Assembly (NCBI GenBank): GCA_030068145.1
Contig: JAPJBO010000095.1
Span: 1-64,000 of the forward strand
Source: Diplonema papillatum
Lineage: Eukaryota > Euglenozoa > Diplonemea > Diplonemida > Diplonemidae
Direction: 5' to 3'
Length of the DNA: 64,000 nt
Shown: piece after piece, positions 1 through 11,445 of the stretch
Layout: every line of letters begins with the position of its first letter
Position numbering within the stretch: the first letter of the stretch is position 1
Notes under the pieces: model-generated
Database searches by the model: none
Seen by the model: only the letters and a program-made list of their open reading frames with translations
What the model was told of the DNA's origin: nothing
Translations under genes and position numbers: made by a program

Positions 1-530
1 TCCTCGAGCTGCTGCTCATCTTCCTTCTTCCCTCTTGCTGTAGCTCTTCCTCCTGCTTCTGCTCCTCTATCTGCTGCCCCTCTAGCTGTTCTATCCTCTA
101 GCTGCTGCTCATCTTGCTTCTTTCCTCTTGCTGCTGCTCCTCGAGCTGCTGCTCATCTTGTTCCTGCTCATCTTCCTTCTTCCCCTCTTGCTGTAGCTTT
201 TCCTCTGCTTCTGCTCCTCCATCTGCTGCTCCTCTAGCTGCTCCTTTCTTGCCTCTAGCTGCTGCTCATCTTGCTTCTTTCCTCTTGCTGCTGCTCCTCG
301 AGCTGCTGCTCATCTTGCTCCGGCTCGTCTTCCTTCTCCCCCTCTTGCTGTAGCTCTTCCTCCTGCTTCTGCTCCTCTACCTGCTGCCCTTCTAGCAGTT
401 CTATCATCTAGCTGCTGCTCCTCTTGCTTCTTCCTCTTGCTGCTCCTCCTCTATCTGCTGCCCCTCTAGCTGTTTTATCTTCTAGCTGCTGCTCCTCCTG
501 TCTGCTGCTCATCACGCTACGGCTCGATAG
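1..530. repeat. CTG/CTC-rich low-complexity tract, copy A
   Basis: Imperfect short repeats of gctgctgctcctc type alternate with cttcctcttgctg. Open frames here are Leu/Ser/Cys-rich and repeat the DNA pattern, so I do not call genes. A closely similar tract lies at about 6990-7800; position 1 here matches about position 7291, which makes this the left part of a larger duplicated block. Confidence 0.85.
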
Positions 531-2340
531 CAAGACCTCAAATTCCCAAAGAGTCGCGTCTGAATGATAAAGAGCGGCCCAAGAACGACTGCAAATTGGC
601 CGATAATCAAACAGCGGCGCAAGAACGACTGCAACTGTGGGCGGCAATGACAGATGACAGATGAACGGAGCTAGACCACAAATGTCCAAAGAGCCATGCC
701 CAACTGACAGCAAACGGCCAAGGTGTGGTACGAGAACGACTGCAAATGTCCATAACACCTGTCTTTTTTTCCTTCAAGGACAGCAGATGACCGCAGAACG
801 GTACCAGAATGACAGCCAATGTCCAAGAAGCGGCACCAGAACGACTGCAGATTGCCAGAGACTGCCCCCAGAATGACAGCCAATGACCAATGAACAGCGT
901 TAGAATGACACAAATGCCCATGAGCCACGCCTGAATGACAGTGAACGGGCAAAGAGCGGCGCTAGAACGACTGCAATGGCCAAACTACAGAACGAGAACG
1001 ACTGCAACTGGCCGGAGATCGCCCAGGAAGGACAGCCAATGACCAGCAAGCGGCACCAGAATGACAGCGAACGGCCATAGAGCGGTACCAGAACGACTGT
1101 GCCAGAATGCCAGCGAATGCGCCAGAACGACTGCAGATTGCCAGAGATCGCCCAGCCAATGACCAGCAAGCGGCACTAGAATGACTGCCTATGACCAACA
1201 AATGGTGCTGAAATGACCACAAATGCCCATGAGCCACACCTGAATGACGGACCAAGAGCGGCGCTAAAACGACTGCAATGGCCAAACTGCGGAACGAGAA
1301 CGACTGCAACTGGCCGGAGATCGCCCAGGAAGGACAGCCAATGACCAACGAGCGGTACCAGAATGACAGTGAACGGCCATAGAGCGGTACCAGAACGACT
1401 GTGCCAGAATGCCAGCGAATGCACCAGAACGACTGCAGATTGCCAGAGATCGCCCAGCCAATGACCAGCAAGCGGCACTAGAATGACTGCCTATGACCAA
1501 CAAACGGCGCTAAAATGACCACAAATGCCCATGAGCCACACCTGAATGACGGACCAAGAGCGGCGCTAAAACGACTGCAATGGCCAAACTGCGGAACGAG
1601 AACGACTGCAACTGGCCGGAGATCGCCCAGGAAGGACAGCCAATGACCAACGAGCGGTACCAGAATGACAGTGAACGGCCATAGAGCGGTACCAGAACGA
1701 CTGTGCCAGAATGCCAGCAAATGGCCAAGGAGCGGCGCTAGAACGACTCTCAATGACCAAAGAATGCCGCTAGAACGACTACAAATGCCCATAGAGCCTG
1801 AATGACGGCGGTCGGCCAAATGCAAATGTCCAAAGAACGGCGCTTGAACGACTGCAAATTGCCCAAGAGCAGCGCCAGCATGACTGAAAATGGCCAAACT
1901 GCGGCGCGAGAACGCTGCAACAGGCTGGAGACCGCCCAGGAATGACAGCCAATGACCAAAGAGCGGCACCAGAATGACAGTGAACAGCCACAGAGTGGTA
2001 CGAGAACGACTGCAAATGTCTAAATCACCTTGCTTGAGGGACGGCAAATGACCAGCAAGCGGCACCAGAATGACTGCCGACGACCAAAGAACGGAGCTAG
2101 AATGACCACAAATGCCCAAAGAGCCGCGCCTGAATGACAGCGAACCGCCAAAGCGGTACTAGAGCGACTGTGAATGTCCAAAGCACCTTTGTTTGAAGGA
2201 CGGCAAATGACTGCAGAACGGTGCCAGATTGACAGCCAATGGCCAAGGATTGGCACCAGAACGACTGCCAATCGCCAGAGATCGTCCCAAGAATGACAGC
2301 CAATGAATGACCAGCAAGCGGCACCAGAATTAACGAACAG
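531..2340. repeat. 33-bp degenerate minisatellite, copy A
   Basis: About 55 diverged units of roughly 33 bp built around agaacgactgcaaatggcc and agaatgacagccaatgacc, linked by gagcggcgc or gagcggtacc. The period is a multiple of three and stops are rare on the minus strand, so long minus frames give 11-residue repeats such as HSGAALWSLAV. Several overlapping minus frames are open at once, which argues for a satellite rather than a protein gene. Copy B is at 7805-9370 and is about 250 bp shorter. Confidence 0.85.
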
Positions 2341-3115
2341 CGTGACACGTGAATGGTATCGTTTGGCTGAACAGGAAACTGTCCAAACCTGTCAAAGAAT
2401 CCTGATCAATCATCAGGCAAAGACAGTTGGATAAACAACAAAGACTGCCTGCGTCGGCCGCGCTTGCAGCGCGTTTCCGAGGAACACCACGAGGAGGTGC
2501 AGGTCAGATTTTTGTCCCTCATGTCAAAAACAAGCAATGAGCCATCGTCTGGACTTCGAAGCGGAGGATGATGAGGAATATCCTTTGTGTGACTCTTGAT
2601 CCCTTTGAAGAGTTTCCTGCAGTTCACAGGGCCACCTTGCCAAAGGAGCTCTCAACAATGCAATGAGCGCCCCTGATGTCGAAATGGGGAAGAAGTTCCG
2701 ATCTTCGAAAGAACGTCGTTCGTCTGTACTTCGAATTCCTGTGAGGGTTTCTTCAGATGCATCGGTCAAAACCATCATCAATTTGAGCACGCACACCGCT
2801 CTCTGCACTTGTTCACTTAATCGCAAAAAAAATGGCATACTTCATTGTTTCCGGTGGGCGCCAAAACAACCGGCATTGAACCTCGTCACCCCGCCATCTT
2901 TTATTTTGGTGTCATGTTCTTCCGGTTGTTTTTATTACCTTTTTTGTCGTTTCAATTTGAATGGTTTCAACTTCTTCTTGCTCGAGTCGGGCCTCCCATA
3001 GATGAGAGGCCCCCTTTCCTGGACAAGACGGCCGCCTTCTTTCAAAGGTTCGGGATTCACGAGGGGGCCCGCTAGGGCCACCGAGTGCGGGTTTGCGGGT
3101 TTTCCGGGTTTGCAG
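2341..3115 (+). repeat. Interspersed repeat end with 8-bp tail, copy A
   Basis: This stretch joins the minisatellite to a repeat end found several times in the window. It carries the motifs gacaccacgaggaggtg (here in variant form), cgaattcctgtgaggg and an imperfect hairpin near gagtcgggcctcccatagatgagaggc. It finishes with gggggcccgc and a short tail of tttgcggg units at about 3085-3112. The match at 9376-10145 is nearly identical, offset 7035 bp. Small open frames inside are shared by both copies but have no recognisable domain. Confidence 0.7.
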
Positions 3116-4277
3116 ATCTGACGATATCATCGGTGAAAGGTGAAACATGGAATGTATATTTCACGGCCGTTCGTGCATGGGCTGATTTTGCGGACATCGC
3201 TGGCATCCCGCACTTTCCCATCTCGGTAGAGCGCGTTCCCACATTTGTTGGGAATTATAACAACGCGAGCACGGCAGAAGGCGTACTCTCCGCCTTAGAG
3301 AAGATTCAAAGGTTCATGGGTATTGATACACCCATCGAGAAAGATGGATCCCATCGACTTGCACCTCCTCGACCAGATCGTGAAGGACGCCTCCCCCACG
3401 ACGCCAACCCGAAACCAGCTGCACGAATTCAACTTCGTCGCTGTCATTTCGTACGTCTACCTTCTGCGTACGAAAGATGAAGTTCTCCCTCTGTGCAGAG
3501 GACTCAGAACCGACGTACCGCATACCGCCATCAAGGTCGGGACGGACAAACAACGCCACAGCTCCGTCTTCCTCTACCAAAACGAGCTGTACATTGCCCT
3601 TCGATCGCGGAAAAACTCGCTGCAAGGTGCTGTATTGTCAAGAGGGTGCACTTTTTTTTTTTTTTTTTTGGAAGAATCGTACGGGGCCTTCGAGGCAAAC
3701 TGGGAAAAATGGGCAAGACAAGCAAGTTCCAAAAGGGGAAGTTCAAATACTTCGTTTGTGGGCCGACACTCGGGTATTCTCCGGTGTCTTTTCGATTGGT
3801 GTGACTCAGTCCCTCCTGCTGCAAATTTTGTGAAATGCAGGAGTGGACTTGTCACAGCCAACCGCACAGACAGCCTTGATTTTTTTTTAAACACCAGGCC
3901 GTACAGTTTGCCAGACAAGAAACCTGGTGCCTGACCTGGTGGGTTCTCCGGGTTCACTTCTTCACAACGAAAAACGTACCTACATTAGGGACAACGTGGA
4001 GCCTGGCTGCCCCATCTGGAGCATTTCGTATCCAGACATGCTCTCGACGATAAAGGCCAAGGCGAATCGGTACAAGACACCAATGATCGGGTGGGGCACC
4101 CACAGCTTCCGAAGAGGTGCCGCACAGGATTCCAACGACTCCAACCCCGAATTACGTCTCCTCCTACGGGCCGGAAACTGGACGTCGAATACGTTCAAGG
4201 AATATATAGACTGGTCAAAATTAGAAAAGAAGACCGTTGAGAAGATATGCGAAGAGAGCCCGGACGAGAGCGAGTGA
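3110..4277 (+). pseudogene. Tyrosine recombinase (Crypton/DIRS-type), broken
   Basis: Tyrosine recombinases cut and rejoin DNA through a covalent tyrosine intermediate and serve as integrases of Crypton and DIRS elements. Coding matches lie in pieces. One runs from 3110 to about 3345, a shifted frame continues to about 3645, and the last part is 3974-4277. Visible catalytic elements are the first Arg (LLRTKDEVL), a Lys in RSRKN, the box THSFRRGAA, a Trp in AGNWTS, and the terminal Tyr in FKEYID. A poly(T)-started retroposon of about 325 bp separates the Lys and His boxes. The frameshift and insertion mean no product is expected. Crypton or DIRS origin cannot be settled because no reverse transcriptase is attached. 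Confidence 0.75.
3649..3973 (-). mobile_element. Poly(A)-tailed retroposon inside recombinase gene
   Basis: A run of 17 or more T at 3651 marks a poly(A) tail on the minus strand, followed by a block ending at cgaaaaacg. The same block recurs at 4690-4923, 28545-28757 and 29698-30005. This copy is 5'-truncated at cgaaaaacg; longer copies continue into a tRNA-like head. No clear target duplication is visible. Confidence 0.7.
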
Positions 4278-4320
4278 CTGGATACGATGGGGAATTCAAA
4301 ACTCTGTCGTCCCCCTTGTT

Positions 4321-4565
4321 TTAAGGGCCATCTTGTTCGAGGAACGCCAAAAACGGCAACACGCGACCATCTCCTGATGTCGAATTCGGGGGGGCTTGTT
4401 CCCCGAAGTTCCGACCCTTCAAAGAATGACGTTTGTCTGAGCTTCGAATTCCTGTGAGGGCTTCTTTGGATGAATCGGTCAAAAACGGAAGAAAACGGGT
4501 ACCCATAGCTCTCCCAAACCCGTAAACCTCTTCAATGACTCGCAAATCTGCATGCTTTGACGGTT
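4321..4565 (+). repeat. Partial copy of the 316-bp repeat
   Basis: Contains the family core gttccgacccttcaaag, cgaattcctgtgagggcttc and acgggtacccatagctctc, and is cut off by the poly(T) tract at 4565. Sequence is nearly the same as at 12610-12850 and 35985-36215. Confidence 0.75.
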
Positions 4566-5115
4566 TTTTTTTTTTTTTTTTTTTTTTTTTTCAACTGGGA
4601 GCATCGTACGGGAAACAAATGGGGCTAGGGGTGTGTTGGGCTAGTTCCTTTTCAATTTTCTCGTGGGATACGAGAAGAACCCTCAAAGAAAAAATACTTC
4701 GTTTGTGGGCCGACACTCGGGTATTCTCCGGTGTCTTTTCGATTGGTGTGACTCAGTCCCTCCTGCTGCAAATTTTGTGAAATGCAGGAGTGGACTTGTC
4801 ACAGCCAACCGCACAGACAGCCTTGATTTTTTTTTAAACACCAGGCCGTACAGTTTGCCAGACAAGAAACCTGGTGCCTGACCTGGTGGGTTCTCCGGGT
4901 TCACTTCTTCACAACGAAAAACGGCACAACCACGAACACAGACAGGCGCGGTTTGAACCCGCACCAGTTGCACACTGCAACCGGCGCCTGCCCCACGGCA
5001 CTGGGGACTCAGAAAAACGAAAGGAGAGTCGGCTAAGGGCCTGGAAAGGCCGCGGCTCAGCCACAAGCCGCCACCTGGCACTCAGACTGGGGCCAACTAA
5101 TTCAAAAAACCGGGT
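4566..5115 (-). mobile_element. Retroposon with poly(A) tail and tRNA-like head
   Basis: Read on the minus strand, the element starts near 5115, has a tRNA-like block at about 4945-4997, and ends in a poly(A) run at 4566-4590. The tRNA-like block holds a B-box-type ggttcaaacc with a flanking GCGG/CCGC stem. This head-to-tail layout is that of a SINE. The second long copy is 29690-30197, and the head alone is partly present at 37030-37095. The segment 4591-4690 next to the tail is not shared with the other copies. Confidence 0.65.
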
Positions 5116-5800
5116 CACAAACACACGGTCATTGTTGACCAACCAACTGGGGAAACAATATCAAAGACTGCCTGCGTCGGCCGCGCGTTCAGCACGTTTC
5201 CGAGGGACACCACGAGGAGGTGCAGGTCAGATTCTTGTCCCTCATGTAAAGAAATGCGTAGTTTTGTTTTATTCTTTTACTTGTTTGTTGTCGACAACAT
5301 ATTGTGGTTGAGGTGTCATTCAGATGAAGATCTAAAGCCGCCCACGTCAAATTTTGTTAAGCAGCGGAAACGCATGATAAGAGACCTTCTCCCTTTCAAA
5401 AGGGGGGGGGCTTGTACTCCGAAGTTCCGACCGGCGAAAGAACACTGTTCGTATGAGCTACGAATTCCTGTGAGGGTTTCTTTGGATGAATTGGTCAAAA
5501 ATTCGAGAAAACGGGTACCCATAGCTCTCCCAGAATCTCTTCGATGACTCGCAAGTGGGCATACCTTGGTTGGTTTCGCGCGAAACTTCAAAGACCAGCT
5601 TTTCGGATCACCAAATTCGTCCGACATTGTCGAAATACATTGTGAACTTGTTCTTTGGTACTATTTCCTGTTTTTGTTGCGTTTTTCGCTCTCTTTCGAG
5701 TCGGCCTCTCACAAAGAGGCCGTATCTAGAAGGAAGGCTACAAACACTGAGAATCAATCCAATCCACGAGGGGGCCCGCAGGGCAACCGAGACTATAAAT
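5116..5800 (+). repeat. 316-bp-family repeat and hairpin end
   Basis: Opens with acacacggtcattgttgacc, includes gggacaccacgaggaggtg, then the gttccgacc core and gggtacccatagctctccc. It ends with the hairpin region near 5695-5720 (cggcctctcacaaagaggcc) and cacgagggggcccgcagggc. The usual tttgcggg tail is replaced by unrelated sequence. Closely similar copies are at 12870-13445 and 36240-36826; this copy has an extra 90 bp at 5255-5365. Confidence 0.75.
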
Positions 5801-6284
5801 ATTTGTGGCTTCAAAACCCGTCCGTCCGTCACAGTAAGATTTTCCTTGTTTAAAATTCACCTTCGTCGAAAATTTTTATAAAACTCAAAAAAAAAAATTC
5901 AATAGGGTCCACTACAGAAATCCGCGAAATAGCCTATAACAGTCCAGGTGTCAGGATTGGTCGGGTTTGCAGCACAGGTTTGTAATGTTTTTGTGCACCG
6001 CACCAACGACTCTCAAACTTACTTACAGGTACTGCTTTGAAGAATCCAGGGGCAGTCCAAGTGCCCCCCGATTTGGGAATTAAAAAATTAAAGGAAGAAT
6101 TCGACATACTGTACTCACACTCTTGTGGCTTCCCCCTTTTGCGCATCGCTTCATCGATATATTGCTTCATCGATTCATTGCTTCATCTATTGCTTTGCGT
6201 TTCTTTGTTGACTTCTTGTGCAGCAAGCTGGACCCTAAGTGCAATGCAAACAACACACCTTTCGTTCTGCCACTGTTTGTTGTA
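5801..6284. other. No gene recognised
   Basis: Unremarkable AT-leaning sequence with an A11 run near 5888. The short stretch ggtcgggtttgcagc at about 5958 also occurs at about 10288. No reading frame with a recognisable domain. Confidence 0.6.
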
Positions 6285-6975
6285 GGTGCTGTTGATGCTG
6301 TTGATGCTGTTGATGCTGTTGATGCTGTTGATGCTGTTGCTGCTGTTGCTGCTGTTGCTGCTGTTGCTGCTGTTGCTGCTGTTGCTGCTGTAGGTGCTGT
6401 TGGTGCTGTTGGTGCTGTTGGTGCTGTAGGTGCTGTTGGTGCTGTTGGTGCTGTTGGTGCTGTTGGTGCTGTTGATGCTGTTGATGCTGTTGATGCTGTT
6501 GATGCTGTTGATGCTGTTGATGCTGTTGATGCTGTTGATGCTGTTGATGCTGTTGATGCTGTTGTTGCTGTTGATGCTGTTGATGCTGTTGATGCTGTTG
6601 CTGCTGTTGATGCTGTTGCTGCTGTTGCTGCTGTTGCTGCTGTTGCTGCTGTTGCTGCTGTTGCTGCTGTTGCTGCTGTTGCAGTGCTGTAGGTGCTGTA
6701 GGTGCTGTTGGTGCTGTTGGTGGTGCTGTTGATGCTGTTGTGCTGTTGTGCTGTTGGTGCTGTTGGTGCTGTTGTGCTGTTGGTGCTGTTGATGCTGTTG
6801 ATGCTGTTGATGCTGTTGATGCTGTTGATGCTGTTGATGCTGTTGATGCTGTTGATGCTGTTGATGCTGTTGCTGCTGTTGCTGCTGTTGCTGCTGTTGC
6901 TGCTGTTGCTGCTGTTGCTGCTGTTGCTGCTGTTGCTGCTGTAGGTGCTGTTGGTGCTGTTGGTGCTGTTGGTGC
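6285..6975 (+). repeat. Large CTG/TTG-rich array
   Basis: About 690 bp of 9-bp and 6-bp units, chiefly ctgttgatg, ctgttgctg and ctgttggtg, with a few breaks near 6680-6775. The minus strand is therefore CAG/CAA rich and reads as Gln/His or Asn/Ser homopolymers. These are satellite translations and no gene is called. Confidence 0.9.
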
Positions 6976-6989
6976 TTGGGCAATGGTAT

Positions 6990-7800
6990 GTGTTTGTTTC
7001 TGCTTCCTGACTCCTGCTGACGCTCCCCCCTCATCTTCTGCTTCTCTATCTGCTGCCCCTGCTGCTGCCAGCTGTTACCCTGGCTGCCCCTCCTAGCTGA
7101 TGCTCATCTTGCTTATTCCCCTGTTGATGCAGCTGCTGCTGCTCCTCTATCTGCTGCCCCTCTAGCTGTTGCTCCTCCAGCTGCACTCATCTTGCTTCGT
7201 CCCTCTTTGCGGCTCCTCTAGCTGCTGCTCCTCTAGCTGCTCCTGTCTTGCCTCCAGTGGTTGCTCATCTTGCTTCCTTCTTGCTGCTGCTCCTCGAGCT
7301 GCTGCTCATCTTCCTTCTTCCCTCTTGCTGTAGCTCTTCCTCCTGCTTCTGCTCCTCTATCTGCCGCCCCTCTAGCTGTTCTATCCTCTAGCTGCTGCTC
7401 ATCTTGCTTCTTTCTCTCTTCCTCCTGCTTCTGCTCCTCTTTCTGTTGCCCCTCTAGCTGATTTATCCTAGCTGCTGCTCCTCTAGCTGCTACTCATCTT
7501 GCTTCTTCCCTCTTTGCTGCTCCTCGAGCTGCTGCTCATCTTGCTCCTGCTCATCTTCCTTCTTCCCTCTTGCTGTAGCTCTTCCTCCTGCTTCTGCTCC
7601 TCTACCTGCTGCCCTTCTAGCAGTTCTATCATCTAGCTGCTGCTCCTCTTGCTTCTTCCACTTGCTGCTCCTCCTCTATCTACTGCCCCTCTAGCTGCTG
7701 CCCATCTTGCTGCAGCTCTTCCTCCTGATTCTGCTCCTCTATCTGCTGCCCCTCTAGCTGTTTTATCTTCTAGCTGCTGCTCCTCCTGTCTGCTGCTCAT
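6990..7800. repeat. CTG/CTC-rich low-complexity tract, copy B
   Basis: Same composition as 1-530 and alignable with it from about 7291. Blocks such as ctagctgctgctc and cttcctcctgcttctgctcc recur many times. No protein gene is supported. Confidence 0.8.
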
Positions 7801-7804
7801 CACG

Positions 7805-9370
7805 CTACAGCTCGATAGCAAGACCTCAAATTCCCCAAGAGTCGCGTCTGAATGATAAAGAGCGGCACAAGAACGACTGCAAATTGGCCGATAATCAAAC
7901 AGCGGCACGAGAACGACTGCAACTGTGGGCGGCAATGACAGATGACAGATGAACGGAGCTAGACCACAAATGTCCAAAGAGCCATGCCTGAATGACAGCA
8001 AACGGCCAAAGTGCGGTACGAGAACGACTGCAAATGTCCATAACACCTGTCTTTTTTTCCTTCAAGGACAGCAGATGACCGCAGAACGGTGCCAGAATGA
8101 GAACGACTGCAGATCGCCAGGGATTGCCCCAAGAATGACAGCCATTGACCAATGAACAGCGTTAGAATTACACAAATGCCCATGAGCCACGCCTGAATGA
8201 CAGTGAACGGGCAAAAGAGCGGCGCTAGAACGACTGCAATGGCCAAACTACGGAACGAGAACGACTGCAACTGGCCGGAGATCGCCCAGGAAGGACAGCC
8301 AATGACCAAAGAGCGGCACCAGAATGACAGTGAACGGCCATAGAGCGGTACCAGAACGACTGTGCCAGAATGCCAGCCAATGGCCAAGGAATGCGCCAGA
8401 ACGACTGCAGATTGCCAGAGATCGCCCCCAGAATGACAGCCAATGACCCGCAAGCGGCACTAGAATGACTGCCTATGACCAACGAACGGCGCTAAAATGA
8501 CCACAAATGCCCATGAGCCACACCTGAATGACGGACCAAGAGCGGCGCTGAAACGACTGCAATGGCCAAACTGCGGAACGAGAACGACTACAACTGGCCG
8601 GAGATCGCCCAGGAAGGACAGCCAATGACCAACGAGCGGTACCAGAATGACAGTGAACGGCCATAGAGCGGTACCAGAACGACTGTGCCAGAATGCCAGC
8701 AAATGGCCAAGGAGCGGCGCCAGAACGACTCCCAATGACCAAAGAATGCCGCCAGAACGACTACAAATGCCCATAGAGCCTGAATGACGGCGGTCGGCCA
8801 AAGAGCGGCGCTAGAACGACTGCAAATGTCCAAAGAACGGCGCTTGAACGACTGCAAATTGCCCAAGAGCAGCGCCAGCATGACTGAAAATGGCCAAACT
8901 GCGGCGCGAGAACGACTGCAACAGGCTGGAGACCGCCCAGGAATGACAGCCAATGACCAAAGAGCGGCACCAGAATGACAGTGAACAGCCACAGAGTGGT
9001 ACGAGAACGACTGCAAATGTCTAAATCACCTTGCTTGAGGGACGGCAAATGACCGCAGAACGGTGCCAGACTGACAGCCAATGACCAGCAAGCGGCACCA
9101 GAATGACTGCCAACGACCAAAGAACAGAGCTAGAATGACCACAAATGCCCAAAGAGCCGCGCCTGAATGACAGCGAACCGCCAAAGAGCGGTACTAGAGC
9201 GACTGCAAATGTCCAAAGCACCTTTGTTTGAAGGACGGCAAATGACTGCAGAACGGTGCCAGATTGACAGCCAATGGCCAAGGATTGGCACCAGAACGAC
9301 TGCCAATCGCCAGAGATCGTTCCAACAATGACAGCCAATGAATGACCAGCAAGCGGCACCAGAATTAACG
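7805..9370. repeat. 33-bp degenerate minisatellite, copy B
   Basis: Same 33-bp unit and unit order as 531-2340, with several units missing and point differences. The flanks match too, so this is one part of a duplicated block, not independent expansion. Minus-strand frames are again open for long distances in more than one phase. Confidence 0.85.
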
Positions 9371-10145
9371 AACAGCGTGACACGTGAATGGTATCGTTTG
9401 GCTGAACAGGAAACTGTCCAAACCTGTCAAAGAATCCTGATCAATCATCAGGCAAAGACAGTTGGATAAACAACAAAGACTGCCTGCGTCGGCCGCGCTT
9501 GCAGCGCGTTTCCGAGGAACACCACGAGGAGGTGCAGGTCAGATTTTTGTCCCTCATGTCAAAAACAAGCAATGAGCCATCGTCTGGACTTCGAAGCGGA
9601 GGATGATGAGGAATATCCTTTGTGTGACTCTTGATCCCTTTGAAGAGTTTCCTGCAGTTCACAGCGCCACCTTGCCAAAGGAGCTCTCAACAATGCGATG
9701 AGTGCCCCTGATGTCGAAATGGGGAAGAAGTTCCGATCTTCGAAAGAACGTCGTTCGTCTGTACTTCGAATTCCTGTGAGGGTTTCTTCAGATGCATCGG
9801 TCAAAACCATCATCAAATTGAGCACGCGCACCGCTCTCTGCACTTGTTCACTTAATCGCAAAAAAAATGGCATACTTCATTGTTTCCGGTGGGCGCCAAA
9901 ACAACCGGCATTGAACCTCGTCACCCCGCCATCTTTTATTTTGGTGTCATGTTCTTCCGGTTGCTTTTATTACCTTTTTTGTCGTTTCAATTTGAATGGT
10001 TTCAACTTCTTCTTGCTCGAGTCGGGCCTCCCATAGATGAGAGGCCCCCTTTCCTGGACAAGACGGCCGCCTTCTTTCAAAGGTTCGGGATTCACGAGGG
10101 GGCCCGCTAGGGCCACCGAGTGCGGGTTTGCGGGTTTGCGGGCGG
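9371..10145 (+). repeat. Interspersed repeat end with 8-bp tail, copy B
   Basis: Near-identical to 2341-3110 at a constant offset of 7035 bp. It ends with gagtgcgggtttgcgggtttgcgg, showing three tail units. The homology to copy A stops exactly in this tail: copy A runs on into the recombinase pseudogene, copy B into unrelated DNA. Confidence 0.75.
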
Positions 10146-11137
10146 GGGCCCCAGGCATTAAATGTACGTTAAATGCGCGGGACGAGTGGGAGCAACGGCT
10201 CTGAGTGACCCCTCGAAGGAGCGGAATTTAACTGCAAAATTTTGGCAGCATCCAATTCTAGCGGGTCAGACCCCAAGATGATCAGACCAGGTTTGGTCGG
10301 GTTTGCAGCGCGTTGGTCCCCTGGACCTGCCATTTCCGGTTCTGCTCTCACCCCAACCCTCTTTTCCTTAAACCTTTGGCTTCTGCTTTTTCGGGCTTGG
10401 CATCCCACTTTTGCAATTTCAGGCGGGGCAAACACAGGACTCCAGAAGGAACGGCGCAGAACGGGAAGCAAATGGATAGTGTTGGAGTCCTGTGTGTCTA
10501 CATTCTCTTTCTTCAACCAAGGAATCCTGTCAAGGCATTCTCTTGGTCTTGCTGGGGCCCTCTTGGAGCTGCTGCTGGTCTCTGCTGCTGATTTTGGCTG
10601 CTGTTTTCTGCTTTCGCTTTCCTGGCTATTTCAAAAAGTTTCCAAAAACCGCAAATTTGAGGAGGAAAGTTCAAGAATCACATCCCATGCCAAAGATTGT
10701 TGCTATGCATGTGCTTTGTCTGTCTCTAATCTGCCCAAAACTTCCACCGATTAAGGACCATCAGAACTTTGAACACACAGACCTCGAAAGGTTTGCTTCC
10801 CCCTGTTTTGTTTCCACTACAGTTGGCCACATACAATGTTGTGAGACAAAGTTTTTTCGGCCGGTTGTGAGGAACTGCCTGCAGGAGTTGCCCAAAGCAT
10901 GACGTCAAGGACGCCCAACAAAGCCTATGGAGGGGCTCGCTTCTGATCCAAAATGCTGGCATAGTGGCACAGGTTGATCTTGCTGACTGGCTCGACAGGT
11001 ACTCCCGTGTTGCAAAGTGCAGCTTCCTTTCAACCCTTCAAAGATGGGACAAAGCACAAACACAAGAGACAACCAATAGCCATTTTCCCCTTCCCCCTTC
11101 CCCCCTCCCAATGTTTTTGGTTCCTAGTTTGGTTCTG
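10146..11137. repeat. Unassigned DNA, partly duplicated at 31.5 kb
   Basis: From about 10685 to 11160 this is closely similar to 31503-31975. The shared part includes ccaaagattgttgctatg and gcctatggaggggctcgc. A shorter match, around agtcctgtgtgtcta, links 10430-10500 to 30705-30775. An open plus frame at 10242-10754 has no recognisable domain and is not called. Confidence 0.6.
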
Positions 11138-11340
11138 CTGATGCTGCTGCTGCTGTTCTTCTCCTGCTCTTGCTGCTGCTCTTGCTGCTGTTCTTGCTGC
11201 TGCTCTTGCTGCTGCTCTTGCTGCTGCTCTTGCTGCTGCTCTTGCTGCTGCTCTTGCTGCTGCTCTTGCTGCTGCTCTTGCTGCTGCTCTTGCTGCTGCT
11301 CTTGCTGCTGCTCTGCTGCTCTTGCTGCTGTTTCTGCTGG
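11138..11340 (+). repeat. 12-bp CTG-type microsatellite
   Basis: About 15 near-perfect copies of cttgctgctgct. All three plus frames give Leu or Cys homopolymers and the minus frames give Gln/Ala/Ser runs, so no gene is inferred. Confidence 0.9.
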
Positions 11341-11445
11341 AAAAGGCAAAGGGGTGAAAACCCCACGTGCTGACAATAGTGGCAACCTGTTTTTCGGCCA
11401 AAAGGGGCCTGCCATGTCAGCACTGGTGGGACTTCTTTATCATTT

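Noticed and set aside
531..2340. CRISPR-like array
   Set aside because: Units are contiguous diverged copies of one 33-bp motif with no unique spacers, no cas genes, and the context is eukaryotic. The 17-bp array at 14733-15743 fails for the same reason.
6183..7034. 283-codon polyglutamine/His/Asn-Ser protein on the minus strand
   Set aside because: It is a direct translation of the CTG/TTG array; all frames are open and no non-repetitive domain adjoins it.
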